In this document: positions 12,301 through 24,679 of the stretch, one piece after another | Layout of the letters: each line of letters begins with the position of its first letter | Position numbering within the stretch: position 1 is the stretch's first letter | Origin: Sambucus nigra | Taxonomy: Eukaryota > Streptophyta > Magnoliopsida > Dipsacales > Adoxaceae | DNA: 64,000 nt | Direction of reading: 5' to 3' | NCBI GenBank assembly: GCA_949130495.1 | Contig: OX422208.1 | Span: 399,178,561-399,242,560 of the forward strand | Notes under the pieces: generated by a model | Seen by the model: only the letters and a program-made list of their open reading frames with translations | What the model was told of the DNA's origin: nothing | Databases searched by the model: none | Program-made: the position numbers and the translations under genes

Positions 12301-13877
12301 TTTTATTCTCATTTTTTTGAAAAAGTCCTTTTTAGACTGTCAATAGTGTGCCCCCTCTGCCTATCGGCAGAAGGGTACTTTACCTTGCCAGCAAGCCAAG
12401 GGTATGTAGATAGGTAGGCCTGAACCTATGCTGATCCACATACCCCCTGACCCTAAATTTTTTCTATTTAAGGAGGCCATTACCTCATTCCTAAGGACAC
12501 CTTTTTTGGAGATCTCAAAAGCCTCTTCCTCAAAATCATTGCACCATCTTTCCAAAAACATAATTTTCCAAACATTCTCTCCACCTTTTCTTACATCACA
12601 TTCACCCTACCTTTGCCACCCATCTTACCACCACTTCACCACGACTCCATCACTTTAAAAAACCCAACCCACTTTACCTTAAAAATCAGTAGCAAAGTTT
12701 AATTAGTATTATTTCTCACACTTTCTTTACTCTTAGCATATCTTTTGCTTTATTTTTTCTTTCTAACCTTAAATAATATCTTTTTATTACCTATATACAC
12801 AACCTATAGTTTCATAAATCTAAAAAGGTAAAAAAAAAACTAGGGTTTAATCTTTAAACTCTAAATCATAATTTTCCTCCCCATTTTCAACACTTTCTAC
12901 ACTTGCATGTTGTTTCCAACAAACTAAAGGAAATTCTAGTTTTGAGTTAATGGGTAAAATCCCACCCTTGCACATTATTGAATTATGTGGACTTTGATGC
13001 CATTTTCGGCAATGTAGGCATCTCGAGTCTTCCTCGAGATTCGAGTCCTAGTTTCTCACTTAATCATTTTTTTATTCTCACATTTATTAGTAATGTACGT
13101 ATATATACATATTCTAGTTTATACGTTCTTAGCAATCGTCAAACATGCATATTCACATCCTCATTGTGAACATGACCCAATGGTTGCTCACATTACATAA
13201 TATTTATATATTTGCTATTCTCTTTCCTTTTTTACAATCCTGTCAGGTATGCATATCCACTTTCTCATAGTGGATTATGATCCGACATATTGCGTATAGT
13301 GTAGCCTTTCCTCTTTTATTTTTACCAGCTCCATCAGACATGCGTATTCCATTATTTATGATGGAATATGATCCGGTGCACTTTTCAAATTTCGGCTATC
13401 TTTTAGATTGTCTTTTTTTTTGTACTCCTTAGAATGACTCATCTTCGTCTTTTCTATAACGCGAGTATGATGATTTATTTCACTCTGCACACATTGTACA
13501 CACAAATTACGTTTTAGAGAAAATTTTGAATACAATCATAGCCCATGAGAGACCAAAAAGGGTGGAATGGGTACTTAACACCTTTCCATTCCTTAACTTA
13601 GTCTCCGGACCCGTGATTTATTTGGTTTCGTATGAATCAATTTGTCGTTGATGCCGTTTCTTCTAGGAAATTCTACATCTTTTGCTTGTTTTGAGTAAAA
13701 TAGGCTGGTAACTCTATTATCTATATTTTCACCCCTTGAAGAAAACTTATTTATGTCTGTGGGAGCTCACAAAGATCACGCAAGTGGTGAAAAGAGAACT
13801 TCCCTCCTTCATCCCCGTATGCGCAAGTCTCTCTCTCTCGAGGCAAACCCGTGTTAGAAAATCTCGTATGGATATAG
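12000..13877 (+). repeat. 3' portion of an Ogre-like LTR
   Basis: The sequence ends directly at a PBS-like motif (13,878). It contains internal repeats, including the 172-bp duplication and three hairpin units, as long Ogre-type LTRs often do. The left boundary cannot be placed and no second copy lies in the window. Short frames here are not coding-like. The assignment rests mainly on the PBS. Confidence 0.45.
13152..13367 (+). repeat. Three tandem units, each with a hairpin whose stem covaries
   Basis: Units begin at ATGCAT/ATGCGT and carry stems TTCACA/TGTGAA (13,152-13,170), ATCCACT/AGTGGAT (13,255-13,275) and ATTCCAT/ATGGAAT (13,346-13,367). Each is followed by (A)TGAYCC. The spacings are 103 and 91 bp. 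The stem sequence differs in each unit, but both arms change together. Confidence 0.7.
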
Positions 13878-13896
13878 TGGCGACTCCGTTGGGGAC
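13878..13896 (+). promoter_or_regulatory. Ogre-type primer-binding site
   Basis: TGGCGACTCCGTTGGGGAC resembles the tRNA-Arg-complementary PBS reported for Ogre elements (TGGCGACTC...TGGGGA). It implies an LTR to the left and an internal region to the right, but recognisable sequence stops within about 190 bp. Confidence 0.6.
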
Positions 13897-14082
13897 TTAA
13901 TATTTTTAGAGGACTAGACACTATTTCATACGAGCTTTATTTTCTTTTTTCTATTTTTCTCTATTTCTCTATAGGTATATATATACCTCCACTTGTATAT
14001 TCTTCTTAAAATCATACTTACACGTTATATATTGTAAGAGAGAATTTCTCTTAACGTTAGGTTTCTTGAATACAAACTGGGG

Positions 14083-14423
14083 TGTAACCTATATTAAATG
14101 GCGATAAATTATTACAACATGATGTTAATAAAAATGATTAAGTAAATGCAGATGAAATAGAACCACCCTTTGACATAAACACACAAACTCTCATGTTTAA
14201 CTCAATGATAAGCAATCAATGTTGTTTGTTTAGAATTAATAAATAAGCCTTTGAAATAACTAGGTACAGGGAGAGAGAAGCAAGCACTCTTAGGCTGACA
14301 GCTCAAACACTAAGGTATGGGGAAACACACGTCAAGACTCAACAAATTCTTTCGATCTCTTATGGAAAAGCTTGAAAAAATGTTTATTAGTGGTGAAGGA
14401 TCAATAATGTAGTTCTTTAAAAT

Positions 14424-14464
<41 letters not shown>

Positions 14465-15039
14465 ATAATATATCCCCCTTCTCAGGGAGTGGTTGGAGTA
14501 TCTATATAGTCATCTAGCCCCTACTCAAGAAATTTCAAGCTCATTAAATGCAAGGATAACCTCTCATGCCTTTATGTTACTGGCATTTAATGTAAAGTTG
14601 TGCCAGCATGCCCCTACATCATTGGAATTAAATTCCAACAAAAAGGCTTTCGCTGCCAAATATGTGTTAGAATGATGTTCTATGGTGGAATCTACAAAAT
14701 GATGTGACAGTCCCCAAACCACCATCATTTACTCAAGTTTGGATTGGACATGGGGTAGGTCACGCGCAATGTCACTTAAGACATTTGTTACTTTTGGTAA
14801 AGGACTGTTTGGCACAGAGGTAACTCATGGTTGCTCGGATGATTCTCTCTTGGATTATGATCTATCGGTGTTTTACCTCGTGCGTCTAGAGAGATTAAGT
14901 CATGTCTTAACATTACCTTACTTCTCAATCCTCCAAACCATTTCTGTCGCAGGTTCCCACAATAAGGTTGTTCGATTGAGCATGGAAGCTCTCCAAATCC
15001 CTACTAGACCTGGTCCCTCGCGAATAAATATTAACCTCA
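14083..15039 (-). repeat. 3' LTR of element E1
   Basis: It is bounded by TG (14,083) and CA (15,039) and measures 957 bp. It aligns along its length with 61,088-62,045 (958 bp), for example CTTCTCAATCCTCCAAAC and a GAAGCTCTCC/GAAAGCTCTCC segment near the right end. On + it is followed by a leader and a plant-mobile-domain gene in both places, so it is the 3' LTR of a minus-oriented Tat element with its aORF adjoining. A (CT)18 tract lies inside at 14,426-14,461. Confidence 0.65.
14426..14461 (+). repeat. (CT)18 microsatellite
   Basis: A perfect 36-bp CT tract. The sister LTR at 61,430 has only a short CTCTCTCT at the same place, so it expanded after the copies separated. Confidence 0.95.
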
Positions 15040-15930
15040 CCCACACATTATAATACATCTCATAAATTTACAATACGTCTCATAAATACATAACTTAAGT
15101 AAAAATAAATAGCTCATTTGCGAAAGCTTCCTCGGCCCTTACTTTAACTGCTTGAAATGGCTTACTTGTTTTCTTCATTCTTTACTCGAACTCTGTGCAT
15201 TCCTTTAATGTGGGGGATTATCTCTAATTTTATTTTGTTATCTTTAAGGTCCCCCTACATCAACCCCTTCATGGAGAAATTTATTCTTTGGGTAAGAAAT
15301 GTCTATATGAAAAACCTTAAATGAGAAACCTCTTATTGTGCTACCATGGGCGGACTTTGATCTCAAATAACTTTTATTGAGGGAACTTCATTGAGTTCGA
15401 ATTTCAATCATCTAATCCCTTAGAAAATATTGCAAAATGTCAAGTTATCTTCCAAATGGATATATTCTCTGATAACTCAACACTTAAACATTTTTCTTCA
15501 TTTTTTATCCATTTCTTCCATTATCGATTAAGAGGTCAAGCTTTTATAGAGAGAAAGTTCTTTTTACTCTCTAAACTACTTGTTTACCACTGCAAAACCC
15601 CATATCCACCTCATGTTCCTCTTTCTCTTCCTCTATCTCTCTATGGTGCTTTTTCATATTATCCTCCATCAATACCTCCTCAAATTCACTCACAACTTCC
15701 ACTAGCCATCAACCATAGATCTTTGGCTAAGCTTTAGGCCAAGCCATAAAGGCTAAAATGGAGGCGTGTCAAGCATAGTCACAGTCATACCGTCGTGCTC
15801 ATTACTTTGGGAAAGGAGAAAAGTTTAAAGATTAGTGTAAGGCCTTTTCTTGTCATATGAATTCTAAAGTTAACGCCCTTATGTTAGGTGATGAGTTTGA
15901 AGAGAGAGAAGCTTGGGGTTACTTATACCC
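15040..15930 (+). other. Upstream (promoter/leader) region of the E1 aORF
   Basis: Similar to 62,046-63,110 of E2 in patches (CCCCTACATCAACCCCTTCATGG against CCCCTCTACATTTGCCCCTTCGTGG). Corresponding position to the E2 promoter region, but E1 shows no CACGTG. The 93-codon frame at 15,456-15,734 is not supported by the sister copy. Confidence 0.45.
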
Positions 15931-18900
15931 AAAAGGAACTCTGCATTTTTGTTTGGATCGTGGGAACTTCCCATATTCTCATATTGATTTATAGGGGCCT
16001 AGAGGTCATCCATAAAGTTTTATTACTTGGTTTAACTACTTTCATACAACCCATCATGTCATCACCAAGAAGGTAGGCCTTTATCGTGCCTTTTGGTTTG
16101 GATATTTCATCTTATCCAAACACAATGTTGAGCTTCAACTGATGGTATCTCGTTGGAACATGGTATCCCACACATTCGTTGCTTCTTAGGGTGAATTCAT
16201 AATTACCCTAGAAGATGTTTATGAGCTACTGGGGTTAGAGCCCACTGGCATTTCTTCTTTCAATAATGAGGCACTGAACACTAATAAAGCTATGGCTCTA
16301 GCCAACTTAGATAAGATCTGTTGTGATTGTGTTGGGGACTCTAACAAAGATACTTTCACTTAACTCATCAAACATTATTTTTATGTTCCCCCTAAACACA
16401 CCCAGCTGAACAAGCCTAAAGTAACATCCCTGAGGAAACCTATGGTGAAGGTAAGGGTTCCCCCTCTAAGTTATCATCCTACATCCTATGGTTTCTCTCT
16501 GGCTTCTTACTATCAGGCAATCCTAATGATCAACCTCGTAGGGACCTGATAGACATTGTTATGAGGCTGGCTCATGGAGTTAATCCCCCTCTTATTGCTA
16601 TTACACCGGTGTCTCTTTACTCATGGTTGGATAGAATCCACATTAATATGCAATAATCTCTAAGAAGGTACGATGTTTCAAACTTTTCTAACACCATTCG
16701 TTTAACAGGTTTTCTTTACACAAGGTTCCTCGAAATTGCCCCATCAGCAATTCCCCTAGTTCTCTCTATTGTAAGTCTCCTCAGGTTAATTCGTTGGAAC
16801 AAGAATCAAAGTAGGAAATAACTACTCCCCTTACTTGAAAAATACTCATCCTTCGTTGCAAGGCCTTATGATGGGGAAAGTGAAGCCCACACTTGGTCGT
16901 TCTTTGTTAAGACTAATTGTCCTATTTAAACAATAATCGAAGATATTATCACAGAGAACCCTTCTTTGTCCATTGTGCTTCTGCTAACCCCTCGGCATCT
17001 CCCCTTATTTACTGAATGGGGAGTTTCATTTAATACCTACAACTTGAACCTTTGTTCCCACCAGTTTGGGTACGACCAAGGTATTCCTCGCAAGGTTTAT
17101 CGGAGAAACAATACCGAAGAAACTTTATCCCATGTTTGTATATATTTTACCACTGCATCTATTGCAATACCTTGTGAGGAACTAAACATTAAACTCACAA
17201 TTCTAAGCAATAATAGGAAGGGTGATATATCCATTAACTATCTTGCTAAATTTTATCCATCTCAGCTTAGATAGGTTAAAGAGTGGCTCAAAACTCCACC
17301 AGCCTACCACCTAGTCAATAAGTTTCCTCTTAGTGAGCTGGGACTTAAAAATAGCTCAGTGATAGGAGTTGAATTTCCTTTATATACTATGAATAAAATC
17401 ACTCCTCAAGAGTTACCTCCTCTTAGACAAATAAGATAGGTTCCCCAAAAGGGAAAAAAGAAAGCTACTGCACTTATAACCGCAAAGAGACCTTCTTCTA
17501 CTGTAATTGACTCATTCATTGAGGGAGCTTCTAATCCAGCCCCCAAAAAATCCAACACTAAGAAATATCAATCTAAGAAAAATGCTATTGACTTGCCTAG
17601 GATTCCTCCAGAGACCATTTGAGTAGTAGAACTACAGTTGGCAAAGAAGTGTCGTTCATAAGCTAAAAGGGTGTTGCGTGCTTTCCAACCTTTATCGAGT
17701 ATTCCCCCTGTACGGCCCCCAGTTCCTCATATTTTTACCTCTCAAGATCCATGTAGGCAAAGATCCCACATTGGTCATTCTAAGGACGGACCTTCCTATA
17801 GCACCCCCTCTTAATGAAATAAACATTTGGGCACCAAAACTCTGAGGAAGTATGTGACTCAGGAGCATTTCGTGGTCCCCCACAGTCCAAGTGCATCTCT
17901 ACCACCTCTAGTTTCCTATGAACCCTTAGTTTTAGATGATATCCCTATCTATAAACATGTTGTGGTAGCTCTGCCTCAGTCTATCCCAATTCCACCCGTT
18001 TCTCATATTCAAGAGGTAATTCCCTAAATGGCTTGTATTTTCTTCTGACACTTTGTGTATTTTGTATTTTTTCTAACACTTTGTGTATTTTGTTCTTTGT
18101 TCCTTAGGGACTTTAATCTTGAGGATATTCCTCCCCATCCCCAAAGAACTCTCCAAGATCTATCTTTAAAGAACCTGCTCATGAAGCAACTATTGTAAAG
18201 GCTTCCTCAATAATTGGGCTTACATATTCCCAATATTCTTCCTCCACTCGAGTGAGTGAGGTAGCACGTAGACTTTCATCGTAAGAAGGTAATATTGGGC
18301 CCATAACTAATATTTATGGATATTTAATGATGCCTGAACAAACTCTCCCATCATCCTATGACTCACCACCATCCAGCGCTCTATCCTTGGTCATGATTCA
18401 TCCTATTAATCTACCATAGGTAACTTGTTTCTTTTTTCTCGTAAAACTTATAGGTATGCTTCCCAACCTGTTATGCTGATAAAACTCTATTGATATGTTT
18501 TTGCCCAAGTTAACCTTTAGGCAGTTGTTCATGCATTCAATGAATATCTTCCTCCTTTATTTATCATGAAACCCATCACGAAATAGGTTCCATGGGAGAT
18601 ATTTGAAGAGGTATAACATCGATCTATTATGTTTATTTCCTTACAGATCCTCACATTAACTCTTTAAAAATTAAATATTAATAATTTATCCTCTTCTTTC
18701 TCTATTGACACATAATTCCCTTGATGGTTCAACCATTTATAGCCACGAGGCTCCTCTATCATTAGTGGAAGGTTCACCTTCCAATCTTGAGACTGGGGTT
18801 TCATATGTGAAGACTACATCTGGCCTAGCTCTCGTGTCAATGAGAGCTCAACTTTATGTTCCATTCCTAGAAGGAACTCCCTCCAGACCAAGTCATGCTG

Positions 18901-19898
18901 ACGAGGATAAGTATGCTAACATTATCTTAGCTCTAAATCTGGGTGATCAAGCCTTTAAGTTATATTTTCGATTCCTTTATGATGTTTGAAAATATACATG
19001 CATCAAAAAACATAAATAAAACTTACACCTACTTTGGTGATGTAGCCAAATAGTTTCTAAGATTTTAACTCAAATCTCGCACCTGCTTAGTGACTTAGAA
19101 AAATATTTACTAAGATTTTAACTCAAATCTCACACCTGCATAGTGACTTAGCAAGATATTTGCTAAGATTTGAACCCAAATTTTACACCCGCATGCCTAA
19201 ATATCGTGTTTATTTATTACTATAATTTTTTTGTAGGATTCGAGGGAACCTGTTGCAAAACTTAAGTTACCTCAAATTATTCCCTCTCAAGTCATTATGC
19301 CTTCAACACAGCTTCCTTATCATGTTGAGTCATCCATCGATAATGATCGTGGTTCCACGACTAATATCCCCCCTGCTAATAGTGAATCAGAGTGTGAGAC
19401 CCCACTACTAAGCATTACATATTCCTAATTTTATAAACAGTTCCTTCAATAGTGATCTTTCATTCAAGGTTGTCATCACACGGTAATATAACAGCTTATT
19501 CATCCCCATCGAGACACTTTTATGGTGAAGTACCTAGTTCAAACCGTGTTATCATGGGATACAAGCTCCAAGACGTGGTAACTACAATGGCAGAGATCCT
19601 GAATACATCAATGGCCAACCTTAATAGGGCCACGATCAATCAGCGTTTGAGCAACTTAAGAGAATTCTCCAAAGATGGGTTCAACTTTGGTTGGCTCATC
19701 AATCACTTGAAACTCTTAACGAATGCTCGTCGGGATACCCATCATGAGTTATATCTCAAGGGCGTGGGTGATCAATGTGTAGAAAAGGTAAGGCTAAGAG
19801 AGCTTGATACCTTAGTTGAGGATGTTAATAACAAAGTCAAGACAGTCAAAGAAGCCCTGGCTAAGGCTGTGAGTGACCTTGAAGATGTGCTGGAGTAG
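15931..19898 (+). pseudogene. Plant-mobile-domain (PMD) aORF of element E1
   Basis: Broken coding sequence follows the PMD order. GNFPYSHIDL lies at about 15,965, HTFVAS-stop-GEFIITLEDV then YELLGLEP at about 16,170-16,235, NPNDQPRRDLIDIV at about 16,520, and the family's typical HQFGYDQGIPRKVY at about 17,070-17,110. A Pro/Ser-rich linker runs from about 17,400 to 19,430. A helical, charged C-terminus (19,452-19,898) ends LEDVLE before TAG. E2 (63,111 on) matches residue for residue in the N-terminal half. PMD proteins occur both as host genes and in Tat/MULE elements; here the LTR next door argues for the element-borne type. Stops and frame changes make it non-functional. Introns probably exist, but I place none. 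Confidence 0.65.
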
Positions 19899-20056
19899 AG
19901 ATCTCCAAGCTACCATGGAGGCTCATCAATCTTGAATTCGATATGCCTCTACGATACCTAGGGCTTTTGTTTTACCTCCCCGAACCTGTGGTTTCTCATA
20001 GGCTAGGAATTATTTTATTTTCTTGTATCTCTGGGCAATAGTTCCATGCATGTTAT

Positions 20057-20519
20057 TTTGTGTTCGTCCACTTAGCCGACCACACCCATGAAGGTGAACA
20101 ATCATTAATATGAACAGACACACATGGAATATTCAACAATCAGCATGCACATGCATGTGAACAAGTATCCAACTGCCTATTATCGTGTTAAAATGTAAAT
20201 ACCTAGTGAATATAGGTATTCCATCTCTTCAAATTCCAACTACTAAAAATAGATTACTACCTCTCGCAGCTAAGGGACAAGACTAATCCGTTATAACCCT
20301 AGAGAGTGTTCTTAAGAGACTTGTACTAAACCCTAAAAGTATAGTGACACTACCACCGTGGATGAAGGCACCATATCTGGGTTAAACCACATAAAATCTC
20401 AGTGTCTCTCTATAATTCTTGTATCTTAATAGCTCATTATTTTTATCCGTGGTTATAAATATTGGGTAACTAGAGCTAAGATTATCTCAAATTATCAAAC
20501 CCAAATTTAGACCTCAACA
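20057..20519 (+). repeat. 5' LTR of element F
   Basis: Aligns with 22,730-23,188 over its whole length, for example CATGAAGGTGAACA/CCGTGAAGGTGAACA, GTAAATACCTAGTG, and an identical 20-base GGTTATAAATATTGGGTAAC followed by TAGAGCTAAGATTATCTC. It ends CTCAACA three bases before the PBS. The GTTATAAATATTGG stretch may hold the U3/R region. Confidence 0.7.
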
Positions 20520-20522
20520 TAT

Positions 20523-20542
20523 TGGCATCATATGTGGGAAGC
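20523..20542 (+). promoter_or_regulatory. Primer-binding site of element F
   Basis: TGGCATCATATGTGGGAAGC is a decayed copy of the TGGCGCCGTCTGTGGGAA PBS used by element H. It sits three bases after the LTR end. Confidence 0.65.
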
Positions 20543-20639
20543 GACGAGTTATTATTATTTCCTACCTATTTTTCTATCTTTACTTTTCAAATCAAACCAC
20601 TAAAGTAAGACGGACGTTCTAGAAGGTAATCTTTCCATA

Positions 20640-21370
20640 GGCAATTCCTTCAGCCCTTATGCCCCTCCTAGCATAGGAGATCTTCAAGGAATCTTGTTGA
20701 ACATTGCCAAGGGACAGGAAGAAATACAAAGGACATTAAGGCGGCTTACTCAAATGCTTCAATACAGGCCGACTGTTGTCCCATACTCCGTAAGGGAAAT
20801 TATACCTCTAGCTCCAGAAATGAAATAAACAAATCCAGATCTTCCAATGATAGGTCTTATCGCCCTGGCGTAACACCCTCCATCAGATCCATAGATTACT
20901 ATAGTTCGATTCTCTCTCATGAACCATCAAGCATTCTAGATAAACTAAGAAGGGTCTCTGCCTTCGATCAGTTATGTACTCAAGATAATATAGGCCACAA
21001 TCATAGGGAGCCATCCATATCTTGACACCGTCGAGAAGGTTCTATCGGGTTAAGAACTAGCGTGCGAGGATTCGAACATGTCGAGCAAACTTCCTAAGAA
21101 GAGATCTTAGAATAAACGCACGGGTAAGCTGCTAAAACTACTTCCCATAAAACTAATCTAGATAATCATCATTGGAAAGGTTCAATCCAATGGCTGGAAG
21201 ATCATTTGGGACTAATGGTAAAATCAAAAAAACCATTGCACAATAGTTTTCTAAAGGTATCACCTTTCATCCTGAAAATTATGAATTTCCCAACATCTAC
21301 CAAATTCAAACCACCCATGGATACTTACAAATATGATAATAAGACTGATCAGGTCGGCTCCACTAAATTA
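20640..21370 (+). pseudogene. Gag N-terminal half of element F
   Basis: Readable stretches on + include a Pro-rich start (SPYAPPSIGDLQGILL), a helical repeat-like part (GQEEIQRTLRRLTQMLQYRP) at about 20,710-20,780 and FPTSTKFKPPMDTYKYDN at about 21,290-21,340. The last matches FPTPSKFKPPVVTPRYDE of H Gag, just before the capsid. The remaining capsid, zinc knuckle and all of pol are deleted. Several stops interrupt the reading. Confidence 0.6.
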
Positions 21371-21599
21371 GTGGAGGCTTGAGGAATGTCTTAAGTCGTC
21401 CATGTAACAAATGAAGTAATTGAACTCTGGTATTTTAGAAATACTGAAGCCGAGCGAGGATGATTCTCCCCAAGTCTTTATTGGATGGACTAAACAAGCT
21501 TTAGGTTAGAAAAATATCCTAGGACCAAGGATAAGGGTCCTTATTTCTTCTCTCTACCAAGCATAAAAATAAGGACATTGGACAGTGACTGAGTAAGTT

Positions 21600-22270
21600 G
21601 AAGACGACAACCAGAAAATATAAAAATAATCTAGGTGTTGACCAACGCCATGACCTTCCTAAGGATATCATGGCCTAGTACATTCTTCACCCTTGGGAAG
21701 AGGAGAAAATTTTCAATTATTAATAATCAATCCATAATCCTAATGACCTTTATTGGAGTTAGGCAAATTAACTACCAAATCCCTGTTAGAAAATCTAGTC
21801 TTCAAATAATAAATGTTATCAGCGGTTGTCCCTCAGCTGTAACAGTACATCAATTCCATTATGCTTATGTGGTTCCATATAATTCATTAATTAAATTGAC
21901 CCCATTTATTACTCTCCACGTATTTGGTTGCACTTGGGTTAGGACCACATCAAAATACTGACAAAACTCAAGAAACAAGTGATTTGGCAAGAAAATTACC
22001 CCACACTCTGCCATTAATAGTGTGGGAATCCAATGACCGTCTTCTAAGGCATGAAAATCACAGGGACTTGTGACTAGCTCTATTTCTACCTACTCAATGA
22101 TCTTACGCTATGTTCAAAACTCTTCCAAAGAACTCTCATCAACAACATACACCATTGTAAAAACTCATAAAGAAAAATATAAGAAAAAAAGGATCCTTAT
22201 AGTAAAGACAAATACTCAGCAGCAGTTTTCTTCTTAACAGCGAAGTAGAAGCTCAACAGTGAAGAAATAA
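21600..22270 (-). pseudogene. aORF of element F (Transposase_28-like)
   Basis: On the minus strand, downstream of a TATAAAAGG box, a broken frame encodes GVIFLPNHLFLEFCQYF and then QVQPNTWRVINGVNLI (about 22,015-21,920). This parallels GVRFPLHTAIVDILSSLG and SQLPPNSWRTILGYISL of H's aORF, the core of the plant 'putative gypsy type transposon' family (Transposase_28). Stops are frequent and the C-terminal coiled coil is missing. It is antisense to F's gag and next to its 3' LTR, as expected for a Tat aORF. Confidence 0.55.
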
Positions 22271-22310
22271 GTTTAAAATTCAAGGTGGGATGCGATTGAG
22301 GGGGAAGGAA

Positions 22311-22319
22311 CCTTTTATA
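22311..22319 (-). promoter_or_regulatory. TATA box of the element F aORF
   Basis: TATAAAAGG on the minus strand, just upstream of the aORF coding region. The identical 9-mer occurs at the same position in elements A (29,485-29,493) and B (33,877-33,885). Confidence 0.6.
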
Positions 22320-22729
22320 GGAGTGATGAAGTCTCCTAAGTTTTAAATTTTAAAATGATTAAATGTACCATCATTTCAGATATCAACGTTGTCTCATTTT
22401 CCAGATGCCCAAATGACTAACGTACCCTCAGAGAGTTTGTTATTTTTCTAACCATTTACGAAATTACCACCGCCTTAATATTAAAGGTTGAAAATTTTAA
22501 GTCCAAAGGTCAGCCACTGACCAGACCCTTTCCAGGAAGTCGAGCATCTTCTAAAAAGTAATACTCCATCCTTTCACTCACCACCCCATTCCTATCAAGA
22601 ATGTAATATTGGGGGCTTTGATTGTAGTCTAAAATAATTAGGCCATGTGAACCAATAAAATAGTGACACATGTTAGCATTATCACTGAATCCTCAAATAA
22701 TGAATAGGCCTGGTCAACTCAGATATTTT

Positions 22730-23188
22730 ATGGTCCGCCATCTATCGTACCACACCCGTGAAGGTGAACAGATAGTAACATTAACAGACATGCGTGGGAT
22801 GTTCAACAGTCACCATGCGCATGCACGTGAACAAGTATACAGTTGCCTATTATTGTTTAAAGATGTAAATACCTAGTGTATAAAGGTATTCCATCTATTC
22901 AACTTCCAACTACTATAAATAGATTACTACCCCTCTCAACTAAGGGATTGACTACTTCGCTCTGACACTAGAGAGTGTTCTTGAGAGACTTGTATTGAAC
23001 CCTAAAAATAGAGTGAAATTACCCCCATGGATGTAGACACCATATCTGGGATGAATCAAGTAAAATATTTGTGTCTCTTCATAATTATTTTATCTCTCTA
23101 TCTCATTATTTTTATCTATGGTTATAAATATTGGGTAACTAGAGCTAAGATTATCTCCAATTATCAAACCCAAATTTAGACATCAATA
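22730..23188 (+). repeat. 3' LTR of element F
   Basis: Homologous to 20,057-20,519. A G-rich tract (ATATTGGGGGCTT, about 22,606-22,618) lies upstream and would suit a polypurine tract with an LTR start at about 22,620, but the extra 110 bp are not matched in the 5' LTR. It ends ATCAATA at 23,188, directly abutting E1 integrase sequence. Confidence 0.6.
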
Positions 23189-24640
23189 GGAGTCGTCTAA
23201 TGTTCCTAACAGCTTCTTTTAGAACTAAATCACCATCCACAAACCTTCTTAGTTTAACCAAATTGTCATTACCCCTTGAGAGTTACTTTGTGTATATCCG
23301 GAAGTGGTGCCTCGCATTATCTTTGTGCTCATCCAACGCCTGTAGTTGAACGTGTTTGTTCTGAGGGAGATTCATAAGGCATATCTGGCCGAAGGAACTT
23401 CTAGTTTGACTAGAAAAATCTCTTTATCACCATAGACCAAATATAGGGGTGTATAACCATTTGGCTTCATTTTGGCCGTTCGATAGGCCCATAGTACTGC
23501 TGGAATTTTGGCATCCCACGCTCAAGGGAAATTCTCCATCGTCTTGGCCAAAATGTTGACCAAAGTCTTATATATTGCTTCAACTTGAACGTTGCCTTTG
23601 GGTTAGGCTACTATTGAGGTGTGGTGTATAATCGAATATTTGTCTATGAGCGAGGTCACCACCTTGTTGATAAATGGAGTTCCATTATCTGAAAATAAAA
23701 CCTTGGGAATGCCAAAATAACAAATTATGTACTCTCTAATGAACTGTGCCACCATGCCTGTTGTTGCTCTCTTCAAAGGTATTGCCTCTGACTATTTTGT
23801 AAAACACTTTATGGCCATAAGTATCCAATTTTTTCCCCTGATGAAGGGCTAATTTCCCCCACCAAGTCAAATGTCTAGGTGTGGAATGGATAAGGAGTTG
23901 TTAGAGAATGGTGGTCTACCAAAGGAGCATGGGTCATATTTTTAAGTAGTTTGCACGCCTTACATTTCCCCAAAAAAAACTCATATGAATCTTTCTCCAT
24001 GGTTGGCCCATAATTTCTCAAAGTAATAAATTAATCATATAATTTGTCTCCCCCAATGTGAGTTGGATCGTGGGCTTACTTAAGAACTTCCCCCACCTCC
24101 TCCTTTGTGATGAACCTCAAAGGTATTTTAAGGTATCCTTGTAATAAAGTTGCTCCTCTTGATCGCAAAATCTTGGGGTTCTCCTTCAAATACCTATGGC
24201 ATAAATCTTCTCTATAGGGATAACTCCATCTTTGATAAAATCAATATAAGGCTTCCTCTAATATATTTGAGTCTCTATGAAGTTACATTTAGTTTCTTGA
24301 AAGAAACGCCTACACATAGTACATTCTCTTTGTATGGATGTTGTGTCCTGCCTCGTCATTGGCTATAAGTACCCCTCTATTTTAATTCTTTAGTATAAAG
24401 GGATCTTAGTAGTCTCAAAATTCTCCTTATGGGTTTTTTCAACCTTTTCTCCACTTCCTCCGAGCCGATGTACCGAGACAACCATCATCTAGTAGTTCTA
24501 AAGTTTAAATTCACTTAGCTGATAAAATATCGTGATAACCTTTTGAGATTCATCTTTCCTTCTTCGAAATCTAGCTGCCTTTGCACTTGACCTATCTATT
24601 CTGAGTCATCTTCAGTTGGAAAAATTTCCAACACAACCGA
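23189..24640 (-). pseudogene. Integrase of element E1
   Basis: Read leftwards on -, the core shows LFSDNGTPFINKVV (about 23,690-23,650, second catalytic Asp present), then VQVEAIYKTL with the Glu, and AYRTAKMKPNGYTPLY-like sequence at about 23,490-23,440. The C-terminal FVDGDLVLKEAV lies at about 23,225, at the F junction. A decayed H2C2 part lies upstream (about 24,000-23,940). Multiple frameshifts and stops are present. Together with the RNase H to its right it is the pol remainder that matches E1's aORF and LTR in order and orientation. Confidence 0.6.
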
Positions 24641-24679
24641 TGGATTCGTTCTTCGTTAGATCACCATAATTGATGACTC

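Larger units (their letters stand above)
20057..23188 (+). mobile_element. Element F: internally deleted Tat retrotransposon nested in E1
   Basis: Two direct LTR copies (20,057-20,519 and about 22,730-23,188) flank only about 2.2 kb. The internal part has a PBS, a gag start, then an antisense aORF with promoter next to the 3' LTR; protease, RT, RNase H and integrase are absent. It sits between E1's aORF and E1's integrase, which is why I read it as nested. I could not find a target-site duplication, and the left ends of the LTRs do not align beyond about 20,057, so the left border is uncertain. Confidence 0.65.

Noticed and set aside
19892..19896. GGAGT as the left target duplication of element F (GGAGT follows the right LTR at 23,189)
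   Set aside because: No LTR start (TG) follows it, and it lies 160 bp from the aligned LTR border; a 5-bp match is easily chance.
15931..19898. A host PMD gene (MAIL-type)
   Set aside because: LTR-adjacent position, a matching sister copy next to the same LTR at 61,088, and convergent pol remains point to a retrotransposon aORF.
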